A stretch of DNA of 22,316 nt, taken from contig JAFGTI010000010.1 in the NCBI GenBank assembly GCA_016934175.1, positions 1 to 22,316 of the forward strand. Direction: 5' to 3'. The notes beneath the pieces were generated by a model, which was given only the letters and a program-made list of their open reading frames with translations, made no database searches and was not told the origin of the DNA. How positions within the stretch are numbered: position 1 is the first letter of the stretch; each line of letters begins with the position of its first letter. A program made the position numbers and the translations under genes. Shown piece after piece: positions 14,397 to 22,310 of this stretch. The DNA comes from Acholeplasmataceae bacterium (GTDB lineage: Bacteria; Bacillota_I; Bacilli_A; Acholeplasmatales; Acholeplasmataceae).

Positions 14397-14418
14397 GCCG
14401 ACCGACCGTTCGGTCGGC
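14397..14418. promoter_or_regulatory. GC-rich palindromic operator, probably for the TetR regulator at 17822
   Basis: GCCGACCG (14397-14404) and CGGTCGGC (14411-14418) are perfect 8-base inverted arms 6 bases apart. A second register, CCGACCG-TT-CGGTCGG (14402-14417), is also perfect. The site covers the expected transcription start (about 14396), where repressor binding would block transcription. Sites of the form ACCGnnCGGT are common for TetR-family regulators. The GC content contrasts strongly with the A/T-rich surroundings. Confidence 0.85.
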
Positions 14419-14445
14419 GTGAATAGACACATAAGGAGAATACAA

Positions 14446-17400
14446 ATGAGTTCGTATAGCGTTAGAAGGCCCATCACCGTTTTAATGGGCATATTAATTA
14501 TCATAGTTTTAGGCGTTTTTTCGGTTTCAAAATTACCATTAACACTGTTTCCAGATATCAATTTACCCTATGTTGTTACAATCACAACTTATGAAGGGGC
14601 AACTCCAGAAGAAGTTGAAATGAATGTTGCAAGCCCTATTGAGTCTGCAGTGTCAACGATTGGAAATTATAAAGAAGTATCATCGATGTCAAATGAAAGC
14701 TTTGGTATTTCGATAGTGACTTTTGCTGATGGTGCAAACATGGATTCAGTTGTTATTGAGCTCAGAGAACTCATTAATAATATTGGTTTTCCTGAGGGGG
14801 TTGGATCTACTAGAATTCTTCGTATTAGTCCAGATATGCTTCCTGTTATGACAGTGACTTTATATAAGACATATGCTGAAGATTTAACAGATGATGAAGT
14901 CCTCATCAGAAATACCGAATGGATTAATAAAGATGTTTTATTAGATTTACAAAGCATTCCTGGAGTAGCTGATGTAAGTGTTTCTGGAGCTGCAGATGTT
15001 GTTTTACAGGTTAATTTGGATTCAGCTTTACTGACAACATATGGCATGACTCATCAAGAAGTCTTGCAGGTTATTGAAGATCAAAATGTAGGTGGACTCG
15101 TAGGGGTTGCATTAGACTCTGGCGAGATTCGTATGCTTTACTTAGGTAATAAACCAAGCAATCTTGCAGATATTGAAGCATTACCTATATTAACTTTTGG
15201 TGGCAATGTTATTACATTGGGTGATCTAGCTGTCACTGATGGCATTACTTATGTGAATGCTAATACTGAAACATATTCTAAAATTAATGGTTTTCAAGGT
15301 ATTCAAATTTCTTTTCAAAAGCAATCAGATGTAGGAATTACAGAAGCATCAAATAGTATTATGACAAGACTGAATGAGATTATTGCAAGAGAAGGTTCGG
15401 ATACGAATTATACAGTACTACTGGATCAAGGTGAGTATATTAATTTAGCTATTGGATCTGTGCTTCAAAATATAATCATTGGTGGTATATTAGCTATTAT
15501 TGTTTTATTTGTATTTCTAAAAGATATTAAACCAACACTCATTGTTGGCTTAGCTATACCAATTTCAGTTATTGCTGCTTTCATGTTGATGTATTTTTCT
15601 AATGTGAGTTTAAATCTTATATCAATGGGAGGTCTCGCCCTAGGTATAGGAATGTTGGTAGATAATTCTATTGTAGTTATTGAAAATATTTTTAGAATGA
15701 TCACCGAAGGAAAAACAAGGAAAGAAGCTGCAGTTGAAGGGGCAAAGCAAGTTGCTGGTGCAATCACTGCATCCACTTTAACCACTATTGCAGTATTCTT
15801 ACCTATTGCATTTATTGAAGGTATGGTTGCTGATGTGTTTATTTCAATGGCATTAACGATTAGTTTCTCTTTAGGAGCAAGTTTATTAATCGCGTTGACA
15901 TTAGTTCCATCGATGGCATCGCAAATGCTAAATGATCACAATAATAAAAAAGAAAGTAAAGTAATAGCGAAACTCAAAGTTTGGTATAAGTCATCTGTTT
16001 TATATACGATTAACCATAAAACAATTACTTTAGTTACAGTTGTATTACTTTTAGGTGTATCTGTTTTCTTGGTTGTATCCAAAGGATTTATTATGTTACC
16101 GACATCAGATGAAGGTACACTTAATATAACTGTTGATACTGTAGCATCTGTTGATTTCGAAACGAATGCTGCATTTGCTGATTATTTAACAACAGTTCTT
16201 ATGGATATCGATGATGTGGATACTGTATCGGCTACAATTAATAGTAGTTTATTTGGTATGAGACCCATGATGATGGGTGGTAGTTCTGGTACCATTCAAT
16301 TTACGATTAATCTTAAGGACTCGAGATCTAAGTCGACGATGTATTATGAAGGTTATTTTAGAGATTTACTTGCCGTTGAAGAAATAGATTATTTAAGTGC
16401 AGGTGGAATAACTGAAGCTCAAGTTATTGAAGTTACTGTTGCTGCACAAAACAGTACAGGTGCATTAGGTGGTTCAACTGGTGTTAATATCAAAGTGAGT
16501 GGTTATGATTTATTGACACTTGAGTCCATAGCTAATGATATCTCGGGAATTTTAGAAGGAACAGAACATATCATCAAAGTTGACAATGGAGTTGATCAGG
16601 GTTCTGATAATGTAAGAATCACGGTTAATAATGAACAAGCTATGCTTCATTCTCTTACTAGTCAAGATGTAATGGATAATATCAATTTGCTTTATGCGAA
16701 TTTATCATCTTTAGGTAGCACACAATCATTAACTATTACACTTGAGGGTGTTGATTATACGCTAGATTTACCAAGTGATACGATTTCAGGAGATATTAGT
16801 TTTGATGTGTTTGGAGACTATTTGACTTTCTTGGGTGGCGTCAAATTATTTGATGATGCGACAAGAGCGATGATTGATGTTTATGTCGAAAATGCTGGGC
16901 AAGGTATTTATGTTCCAAATGCGATGTTACCAACTTATGTACCTGGACAACCTGTCCAACTCATTGTTAATCCGTATTTGGTAGTTACCTCAGGAGAAAT
17001 TGTACTAAACCCAATGAGTCTTGATCCATCATTAACTTCACTGGCTATAGCACCACTATTTGATTTAAATAATCCAACTGAAAGTGTAACGGATATTAAT
17101 AGAGTTACAGGATTTTCTACGATTAATACTGATGGAACAAATAGATATTTAAATGTAACAGCACAAGTAGAACCAGGAAAGAATATTACTTTGGTTAGTC
17201 AGGATGTTGTTGATCGTGTAAATACATATTTAGATAGTGATGATTTTGCATCTTACGGTGGTGGCTATCATGTAACTTATGAGGGTGAGAATGAAAATAT
17301 CTTATCTGCTGTCAATGATTTAGTCTTAGCTGCGATAGTTGCTATCCTATTAGTATATATGGTCATGGCTATTCAATTTCAATCTTTAGTTTATCCATTA

Positions 17401-17841
17401 ATTATATTAGGCACAATTCCACTAGCATTTACAGGTGGTATGATTGCATTGTTGATTACAAACTCCAATTTGAGTTTAGTATCAATCATGGGGTTGATTA
17501 TTCTCATTGGGGTTGTTGTTAATAATGGTATTGTTTTAATTGACTATATTAATAAGTTAAGATTAAAAGGACGAAACATTATTGAAGCGATTGTTGAAGC
17601 TGGACAAACCAGATTAAGACCTATTTTAATGACTGCACTTACGACAATTTTAGCTTTAGTTACGATGGCTATTGGTGTAGGTCAAGGTGCAGAGTTATTA
17701 CAACCGATGGCAATTACAGCAATTGGTGGCTTGATTTATGCAACACTATTAACTTTAGTTGTCGTTCCTACAATTTATGCATTAGTTAACTTCAAAAAAA
17801 TACGAGAAGAGGCGAAAGCAGATGCAATCGACCAAGGATAA
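14446..17841 (+). CDS. RND-family efflux pump (AcrB/SwrC-like), 1131 aa
   Basis: A full-length resistance-nodulation-division transporter: helix 1 (about 8-30), two large extracytoplasmic loops, and two sets of transmembrane helices (about 345-530 and 965-1115). Asp406 in LGIGMLVDNSIVVIEN is the helix-4 proton-relay acid; the matching helix-10 segment is VVVNNGIVLID (about 1024-1033). The N-terminal SYSVRRPITVLMG is typical of HAE1 members. It is about 90 residues longer than AcrB, mostly within the second extracytoplasmic loop (about 660-960). The start at 14446 is fixed by AAGGAG (14433-14438). It exports amphiphilic drugs, bile-like compounds or lipopeptides with proton antiport. There is no adjacent membrane-fusion or outer-membrane partner, as for Bacillus SwrC. 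It shares 20 bases with the TetR gene. Confidence 0.93.
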   Translation: MSSYSVRRPITVLMGILIIIVLGVFSVSKLPLTLFPDINLPYVVTITTYEGATPEEVEMNVASPIESAVSTIGNYKEVSSMSNESFGISIVTFADGANMDSVVIELRELINNIGFPEGVGSTRILRISPDMLPVMTVTLYKTYAEDLTDDEVLIRNTEWINKDVLLDLQSIPGVADVSVSGAADVVLQVNLDSALLTTYGMTHQEVLQVIEDQNVGGLVGVALDSGEIRMLYLGNKPSNLADIEALPILTFGGNVITLGDLAVTDGITYVNANTETYSKINGFQGIQISFQKQSDVGITEASNSIMTRLNEIIAREGSDTNYTVLLDQGEYINLAIGSVLQNIIIGGILAIIVLFVFLKDIKPTLIVGLAIPISVIAAFMLMYFSNVSLNLISMGGLALGIGMLVDNSIVVIENIFRMITEGKTRKEAAVEGAKQVAGAITASTLTTIAVFLPIAFIEGMVADVFISMALTISFSLGASLLIALTLVPSMASQMLNDHNNKKESKVIAKLKVWYKSSVLYTINHKTITLVTVVLLLGVSVFLVVSKGFIMLPTSDEGTLNITVDTVASVDFETNAAFADYLTTVLMDIDDVDTVSATINSSLFGMRPMMMGGSSGTIQFTINLKDSRSKSTMYYEGYFRDLLAVEEIDYLSAGGITEAQVIEVTVAAQNSTGALGGSTGVNIKVSGYDLLTLESIANDISGILEGTEHIIKVDNGVDQGSDNVRITVNNEQAMLHSLTSQDVMDNINLLYANLSSLGSTQSLTITLEGVDYTLDLPSDTISGDISFDVFGDYLTFLGGVKLFDDATRAMIDVYVENAGQGIYVPNAMLPTYVPGQPVQLIVNPYLVVTSGEIVLNPMSLDPSLTSLAIAPLFDLNNPTESVTDINRVTGFSTINTDGTNRYLNVTAQVEPGKNITLVSQDVVDRVNTYLDSDDFASYGGGYHVTYEGENENILSAVNDLVLAAIVAILLVYMVMAIQFQSLVYPLIILGTIPLAFTGGMIALLITNSNLSLVSIMGLIILIGVVVNNGIVLIDYINKLRLKGRNIIEAIVEAGQTRLRPILMTALTTILALVTMAIGVGQGAELLQPMAITAIGGLIYATLLTLVVVPTIYALVNFKKIREEAKADAIDQG

Positions 17842-18406
17842 AATCTTAAGCGCGGTTCTTTCGCACATCAAAGAAGGAGAAAATCTAGGACAGATTACAA
17901 TATCCAAGATTGCTAATGAAGCTGAAATAGGCAAAAGTACTGTTTATGAACATTTTTCTAGCAAAGAAGATATGATTTTAGAAACTTATCAATTTTTATT
18001 AGATCACTATGATCAAATTTTATCTGCGGAAGCTCAACAAATAGATTTTAAAGGTGCATTCATAGAACAAATTAAACGCCTTCTGTTCGTGATGAAAGAT
18101 GCAAAAATGATTATGAGCGCAATCATGAATTTTGATGAAGAATCATTTTTGAAATATGGAAAACAACTAGAAGGGTGTACAGATGGTATAAGAGAAAAAA
18201 TGCAGATCAGGTTTGAAGTAATTATTCGCCAAGGGATAGAAGAGGGTATTATACAGCCAAGAAAGCCAAAAGAACATATAGGGAATGTGATTCAAGCAAT
18301 CATATCAGGATTACTATTTCAATATGTTAATGGTGCGATTGATATAGATGAGAATAGTTTATATGAATTAATTTATCAAAATACGCTAGTAGTGATTAAA
18401 GATTAA
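17822..18406 (+). CDS. TetR-family transcriptional repressor
   Basis: A 194-residue regulator. The N-terminal HTH spans about residues 24-46 (ITISKIANEAEIGKSTVYEHF), followed by the usual long helix (SSKEDMILETYQFLL) and a ligand-binding core that is not conserved. The start at 17822 lies 20 bases inside the RND gene, with AGAAGAGG (17806-17812) upstream, so the two are translationally linked. It probably binds the GC-rich palindrome at 14397-14418 to repress its own operon, releasing it when a pump substrate binds; this is inference from arrangement. It is the last gene before a strong terminator. Confidence 0.93.
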   Translation: MQSTKDKILSAVLSHIKEGENLGQITISKIANEAEIGKSTVYEHFSSKEDMILETYQFLLDHYDQILSAEAQQIDFKGAFIEQIKRLLFVMKDAKMIMSAIMNFDEESFLKYGKQLEGCTDGIREKMQIRFEVIIRQGIEEGIIQPRKPKEHIGNVIQAIISGLLFQYVNGAIDIDENSLYELIYQNTLVVIKD

Positions 18407-18417
18407 CAAATAAAGAT

Positions 18418-18452
18418 ATACCCAGCATTTAATTATGCTGGGTATTTTTTTT
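18418..18452 (+). terminator. Strong terminator of the RND/TetR operon
   Basis: ATACCCAGCAT (18418-18428) and ATGCTGGGTAT (18435-18445) form a perfect 11-base-pair stem with a 6-base loop, followed by T (18445-18452). Confidence 0.95.
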
Positions 18453-18453
18453 A

Positions 18454-18490
18454 TTTCTAAAAATTATAATTGAGGCATAATATTTAGAAA
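18454..18490. repeat. 14-base inverted repeat with one mismatch
   Basis: TTTCTAAAAATTAT (18454-18467) and ATAATATTTAGAAA (18477-18490) are complementary except at one position, with a 9-base loop. There is no U-tract after it on the plus strand. It lies just after the TetR terminator and may protect the transcript end or be a protein site. Confidence 0.55.
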
Positions 18491-18544
18491 TCCAAATAAT
18501 TGAATAAAGATATCATTTGAATGTCAAAATATGGTTAAACCGCA

Positions 18545-18573
18545 TTGACTTTTTATATGTTTCACGTTATCAT
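18545..18573 (+). promoter_or_regulatory. Promoter of the hydrogenase operon
   Basis: TTGACT (18545-18550), a 17-base spacer, TATCAT (18568-18573). Each box matches at 5 of 6 positions. Transcription from it would begin near 18580, giving a leader of about 210 bases before hydC. A dyad TTTCA-N8-TGAAA (18560-18577) overlaps the -10 box. Confidence 0.65.
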
Positions 18574-18576
18574 GAA

Positions 18577-18601
18577 AGTAACTTAATTCGAGTAACTTAA
18601 T
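18577..18601 (+). repeat. Direct repeat AGTAACTTAAT at the hydrogenase transcription start
   Basis: Two identical 11-base copies (18577-18587 and 18591-18601) with 3 bases between them, a period of 14 bases. Position just after the -10 box suits a regulator site, though 14 bases is not a full helical turn. Confidence 0.65.
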
Positions 18602-18612
18602 CAAATATGGGA

Positions 18613-18676
18613 CGTTAGATTTTCAAAGAAAGAACTATGCAATTGTATTTACTATGTAAATCTAATGATATTTTTT
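18613..18676 (+). promoter_or_regulatory. Possible attenuator in the hydrogenase leader
   Basis: CGTTAGATTT (18613-18622) pairs with AAATCTAATG (18658-18667) with one G-T wobble. The 35-base loop holds smaller foldings. Six T at 18671-18676 follow 3 bases after the stem, as in a terminator. If formed, it would stop transcription about 97 bases after the start; a competing structure is not obvious to me. Confidence 0.4.
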
Positions 18677-18789
18677 GAGGCGTTCTCGATTTATACAACT
18701 TTGTTTACATGATAATGGACATCATCTTTTTTAGCAAAACAGTTTATGAGAATTGTTGTTTTTTACTTTATAAAACAGGAGGCTATGAA

Positions 18790-19248
18790 ATGTTGTTGAA
18801 GGATCTGTTACAAAAATATCCAAAAAGAGAAGATCAACTCATTGAAATTCTATTAGAATATCAAAATGAAAAAATTGATCACTATATTTCAAAGGAAGAA
18901 ATTACAGAAATATCAAAGTACCTTGATGTACCTGAAAGCAAGGTATGTAGTGTTTTGTCTTTCTATACGTTTTTTTCAGATAAACCCAGAGGAAAGCATA
19001 TCATTCAAGTATGTAAAGATGTGCCTTGTTATGTAAGTTCTGATGTTGACGTATTAAAAATTATAGAAAAGGAACTTGGTATACGCATCAATGAAACAAC
19101 TTCAAATAAGCAGTTTACACTTGAATTAACAAGCTGTTTGGGATGTTGTGAGGCTGCACCTGCGATAAGAATCAATGATAAGATTTATACGCACTTAACA
19201 GCTGATAAGATTAAGGCGATATTATCTGAGTATAAGGTGTATATGTGA
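18790..19248 (+). CDS. hydC: NADH-dependent [FeFe] hydrogenase subunit HydC (NuoE-like)
   Basis: A 152-residue thioredoxin-like [2Fe-2S] protein matching NuoE/HydC/HndA. The four ligands are Cys75-x4-Cys80 and Cys116-x3-Cys120 (VCKDVPC; CLGCC), with EAAP following the last one as in the family. The N-terminal helices (about 10-60) carry the usual three-helix bundle. It passes electrons between the NAD site on HydB and other clusters. The start at 18790 is fixed by AGGAGG (18777-18782). It is the first gene of hydC-hydB-hydA, and its stop overlaps the next start by one base (TGATG). Confidence 0.93.
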   Translation: MLLKDLLQKYPKREDQLIEILLEYQNEKIDHYISKEEITEISKYLDVPESKVCSVLSFYTFFSDKPRGKHIIQVCKDVPCYVSSDVDVLKIIEKELGIRINETTSNKQFTLELTSCLGCCEAAPAIRINDKIYTHLTADKIKAILSEYKVYM

Positions 19249-20507
19249 TGATAGAGATGAAACTAGTATCCAAGAGATTTGGAAAAATTAATCCGTTATC
19301 AATTGATGATTATATTAAACTTGATGGTTATAAAAATTTAGCCAAAGCGTTAAAAATGGAAAAAACCGAAATCATCGAACAAGTAGAACAGGCTTATTTA
19401 AGAGGTAGAGGTGGAGCAGGTTTTCCAGCAGCAATCAAAATGATGGGGCTTGCTAAAGAAGCTTGTGATGAGAAATTCGTTATTTGTAATGCTGACGAAG
19501 GCGAACCAGGTAATTTTAAAGATCGTTATTTAATGGAAAATGATCCCCATCAAATATTAGAAGGTATGATTATTGTTGCTTATGCTACAGGCGCAACAAA
19601 AGGTTTTATTTATGTTAGAGGTGAATATCAAAAATCAATTAGTTTGCTGAAATGGTCTATTGATGAAGCAAAGAAAAAGGGATTTTTGGGACAAAATATA
19701 TTAGGTAAAAATTTCAATTTTGATATTGAAGTTCGTTCTGGTGCTGGTTCTTATGTTTGCGGTGAAGAATTTGCATTAATTGAAAGTATTGAAGGTAATC
19801 CAGGCAGAACGAGAGTTAAACCTCCATTTCCAACATCAAAAGGCTTGTATAATAAACCAACATTGATTAATAATGTTGAAACATTATCTACGATTCCACT
19901 AATTATTGAAATGGGTGGAAAGAATTTTGCAAAAATAGGAACAAAATCATCAACAGGTACCAAACTCATCTCTTTATCAGGAAATGTAAAGAATAAAGGG
20001 GTATTTGAAATTCCATTTGGTGTTCCTATTCGTGACGTTATCTTTAAATTAGGTGGCGGCATCGAAAATGATCGAAAGATCAAAATGGTTCAATTAGGCG
20101 GAGCCTGTGGACCCATTATTCCTGAATATATGCTTGATATGATTATTGATTTTGAGCGTTTTGAAGAATTTGATTCAAAAACAGGCGCTGGAGCAATTAT
20201 TGTTATGGACGAAAGATTTGATATATTCACGGTTTTATTGAAAGTTGTTAAGTTTTTTGAACATGAATCATGTGGTAAATGTACACCTTGTAGAGAAGGT
20301 CACATACAACTTGCTAATTTGATTATTAAGTTCATAGAAAGAAAAGCAACAGTTAAAGACATAATTTCTTTGGAATCACTAGCACGCGTTATCCACCAAG
20401 CTTCACTTTGTGGATTAGGACAAACTTCACCAACTGCTATTATTTCATCGCTTAAATACTTCAGAGATGACTATTTGGATAGAATAGAACATCCTGAAAG
20501 AACATAA
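19248..20507 (+). CDS. hydB: NADH-dependent [FeFe] hydrogenase subunit HydB (NuoF-like, minimal form)
   Basis: A 419-residue flavoprotein that binds FMN and NAD(H). Motifs: GRGGAGFP (53-60), NADEGEPGNFKDR (81-93), GAGSYVCGEE (165-174) and the [4Fe-4S] ligands Cys342, Cys345, Cys348 and Cys388 (CGKCTPC ... LCGLG). Thermotoga-type HydB is about 620 residues, with an extra N-terminal [2Fe-2S] domain and a C-terminal two-[4Fe-4S] domain. Both are missing here, and the protein begins and ends at the core. The start at 19248 has AAGGTG (19234-19239) upstream; a GTG at 19245 would add one residue. The gap to hydA is 13 bases with AAGGAGG before it. Confidence 0.95.
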   Translation: MIEMKLVSKRFGKINPLSIDDYIKLDGYKNLAKALKMEKTEIIEQVEQAYLRGRGGAGFPAAIKMMGLAKEACDEKFVICNADEGEPGNFKDRYLMENDPHQILEGMIIVAYATGATKGFIYVRGEYQKSISLLKWSIDEAKKKGFLGQNILGKNFNFDIEVRSGAGSYVCGEEFALIESIEGNPGRTRVKPPFPTSKGLYNKPTLINNVETLSTIPLIIEMGGKNFAKIGTKSSTGTKLISLSGNVKNKGVFEIPFGVPIRDVIFKLGGGIENDRKIKMVQLGGACGPIIPEYMLDMIIDFERFEEFDSKTGAGAIIVMDERFDIFTVLLKVVKFFEHESCGKCTPCREGHIQLANLIIKFIERKATVKDIISLESLARVIHQASLCGLGQTSPTAIISSLKYFRDDYLDRIEHPERT

Positions 20508-20520
20508 GGAGGATCGAAGC

Positions 20521-22242
20521 ATGGTAAATTTAGTGATTAATAATGCAAAAGTATCTGTAGAAGAAAACACATCGATCTTAAAAGCAGCTAAGCAATACAA
20601 TATGGACATACCTACTTTGTGTTACTATGAGGATTTAAATATTAAATCGGATTGTCGTGTCTGTGTAATCGAAGTAGAAGGTAAAAAAGGATTAGTATCA
20701 GCTTGCTCTACTCCTGTTACTGAAGGTATGGTTGTTTATACGAATTCACCCAGAGTATTAAATGCACGAAAAACAATTGTTGAGTTGATTCTATCGAATC
20801 ATGATACGAATTGTACAACTTGTGTTAAAAATATGAAGTGTGAACTTCAATCATTAGCTAGAAACTTAGGAATTGATGAAAATAGATTTCCATCAGTTTT
20901 TGAACGTTTAGACATTGATGATAATAATCCTTCGATTGTTAGAAATCCTAATTTATGTATTAAATGTGGACGTTGTGTCGATGTTTGTAAAAATGTTCAA
21001 GGCACCAACGTTTTAGCAACTATGGGTAGAGGACATCTCATGCAAGTAGCTGCAGTTTTTAAAGAAGATTTGAATGAAGATTTTTGTACATTCTGTGGAC
21101 AATGCGCAAGTGTATGTCCAGTTGGTGCAATCACTGAGAAGGATAATACAGATTTGGTTTGGAATGCCATTATGGACCCAGGTAAACACGTTATTGTTCA
21201 GGTTGCACCTGCAGTTAGAGTTTCTTTAGGTGAAGAAATTGATCAACATGTTGGAGATATCGTTACTGGTAAAATTGTTTCTGCAATGAGACTATTAGGA
21301 TTTGATCGTGTTTTCGATACTGACTTTACAGCTGATTTGACAATTATAGAAGAGGGAAATGAATTGATTCATAGAGTCACAAACGGTGGTGTTTTGCCGA
21401 TGATGACTTCATGCTGCCCGGGTTGGATTAATTATGCTGAAACAAGATATCCTGATATTTTGGATCATTTATCAAGTTGTAAATCACCACAACAAATGTT
21501 TGGTGCACTTGCTAAATCATATTATGCTGAAAAATCAAATTTAGATCCAAAAGATGTCTTTGTCGTTTCAATTATGCCATGTACGGCTAAAAAGTATGAA
21601 GCACAAAGAGAAGAAATGAGTGTTAATGGGTCTGATCCAGATGTAGATGTTGTTTTAACTACTCGAGAACTTGGCAAAATGATTAAACAAATGGGTATAA
21701 ACTTTAATGGATTAGAAGAGCAGGAATTTGATTCACCATTTGGTATCACAACGGGTGCTGGAGCAATCTTTGGTGCTACAGGTGGCGTAATGGAAGCTGC
21801 GATCCGTACAGTTTATGAAGTGGTAAATAAGAAGCCACTTGAAAACTTAGATTTTAAAGATTTAAGAGGTCTTGATGGAATCAAAGAAGCTGAAGTTAAT
21901 CTAGGTGGATCCATGGTTAAAGTTGCTGTTGCTCATACATTGGCAAATGCTAAAGTATTATGTGATCAAATTAGAGACGGCAAATCACCTTATGCGTTTA
22001 TTGAAATCATGACATGTCCAGGTGGATGTATTGGTGGCGGTGGACAACCTTACGGAACAACGAATAAAGTTCGTCAAGAAAGAATCAATACAACCTACCG
22101 ATTAGATGCTAATATGGCAATTAGAAAATCTCATGAAAACCCACAAGTGACTGAATTATATGAAGATTACCTAGAAAAGCCACTTGGAGAAAAATCACAT
22201 CATCTACTTCACACGCATTATCACGATCGCAAGCGTAAATAA
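20521..22242 (+). CDS. hydA: [FeFe] hydrogenase catalytic subunit HydA
   Basis: A 573-residue enzyme that interconverts protons and H2. In order: an N-terminal [2Fe-2S] domain (Cys34, Cys45, Cys48, Cys62); a His-Cys3 [4Fe-4S] site (His94, Cys98, Cys101, Cys107); two [4Fe-4S] clusters (Cys146/149/152/156 and Cys189/192/195/199); and the H-cluster domain. L1 is TSCCPGW (296-302; Cys298 proton relay, Cys299 ligand), L2 is MPCTAK (352-357; Cys354), L3 holds Cys499 and Cys503. The proton path seen in clostridial CpI is intact (Glu278, Glu281, Arg285, Ser318). The C-terminal small-subunit region (about 515-573) is present, and there is no extra C-terminal [2Fe-2S] domain as in Thermotoga HydA. It has a good ribosome site. 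HydE, HydF and HydG maturases are not in the window. Confidence 0.97.
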   Translation: MVNLVINNAKVSVEENTSILKAAKQYNMDIPTLCYYEDLNIKSDCRVCVIEVEGKKGLVSACSTPVTEGMVVYTNSPRVLNARKTIVELILSNHDTNCTTCVKNMKCELQSLARNLGIDENRFPSVFERLDIDDNNPSIVRNPNLCIKCGRCVDVCKNVQGTNVLATMGRGHLMQVAAVFKEDLNEDFCTFCGQCASVCPVGAITEKDNTDLVWNAIMDPGKHVIVQVAPAVRVSLGEEIDQHVGDIVTGKIVSAMRLLGFDRVFDTDFTADLTIIEEGNELIHRVTNGGVLPMMTSCCPGWINYAETRYPDILDHLSSCKSPQQMFGALAKSYYAEKSNLDPKDVFVVSIMPCTAKKYEAQREEMSVNGSDPDVDVVLTTRELGKMIKQMGINFNGLEEQEFDSPFGITTGAGAIFGATGGVMEAAIRTVYEVVNKKPLENLDFKDLRGLDGIKEAEVNLGGSMVKVAVAHTLANAKVLCDQIRDGKSPYAFIEIMTCPGGCIGGGGQPYGTTNKVRQERINTTYRLDANMAIRKSHENPQVTELYEDYLEKPLGEKSHHLLHTHYHDRKRK

Positions 22243-22271
22243 GGATTAAATATTAGCTAATCATATGATAT

Positions 22272-22299
22272 GATAAGGGTGCACATGTGTACCCTTATC
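22272..22299 (+). terminator. Probable hairpin terminator of the hydrogenase operon
   Basis: GATAAGGGTGCAC (22272-22284) pairs with GTGTACCCTTATC (22287-22299) with one wobble; in RNA the inner pairs would open to make a loop. It lies 29 bases after the hydA stop. The T-run that follows is short, so termination may be incomplete or aided by a protein. Confidence 0.65.
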
Positions 22300-22310
22300 T
22301 ATTTGAATAT

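Larger units (their letters stand above)
18453..18789 (+). other. 337-base intergenic region and hydrogenase leader
   Basis: No gene is supported here. From left to right it holds an imperfect inverted repeat (18454-18490), a small dyad GGTT-A-AACC (18533-18541 area), a promoter (18545-18573), an 11-base direct repeat (18577-18601), a long stem followed by six T (18613-18676) and the ribosome site AGGAGG (18777-18782). The open frame that extends from hydC upstream to 18709 lacks a ribosome site and is hydrophobic by composition only. Confidence 0.7.

Noticed and set aside
14470..14492. Hairpin (GCCCAT ... ATGGGC) near the start of the RND gene
   Set aside because: A six-pair stem inside coding sequence without a U-tract is expected by chance.
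14667..15785. Minus-strand open frames inside the RND gene
   Set aside because: They are antisense shadows of a long conserved gene, without ribosome sites or recognisable domains.
18709..18789. An upstream extension of hydC (27 residues)
   Set aside because: No ribosome site precedes 18709, the added residues do not match NuoE-like proteins, and AGGAGG fixes the start at 18790.
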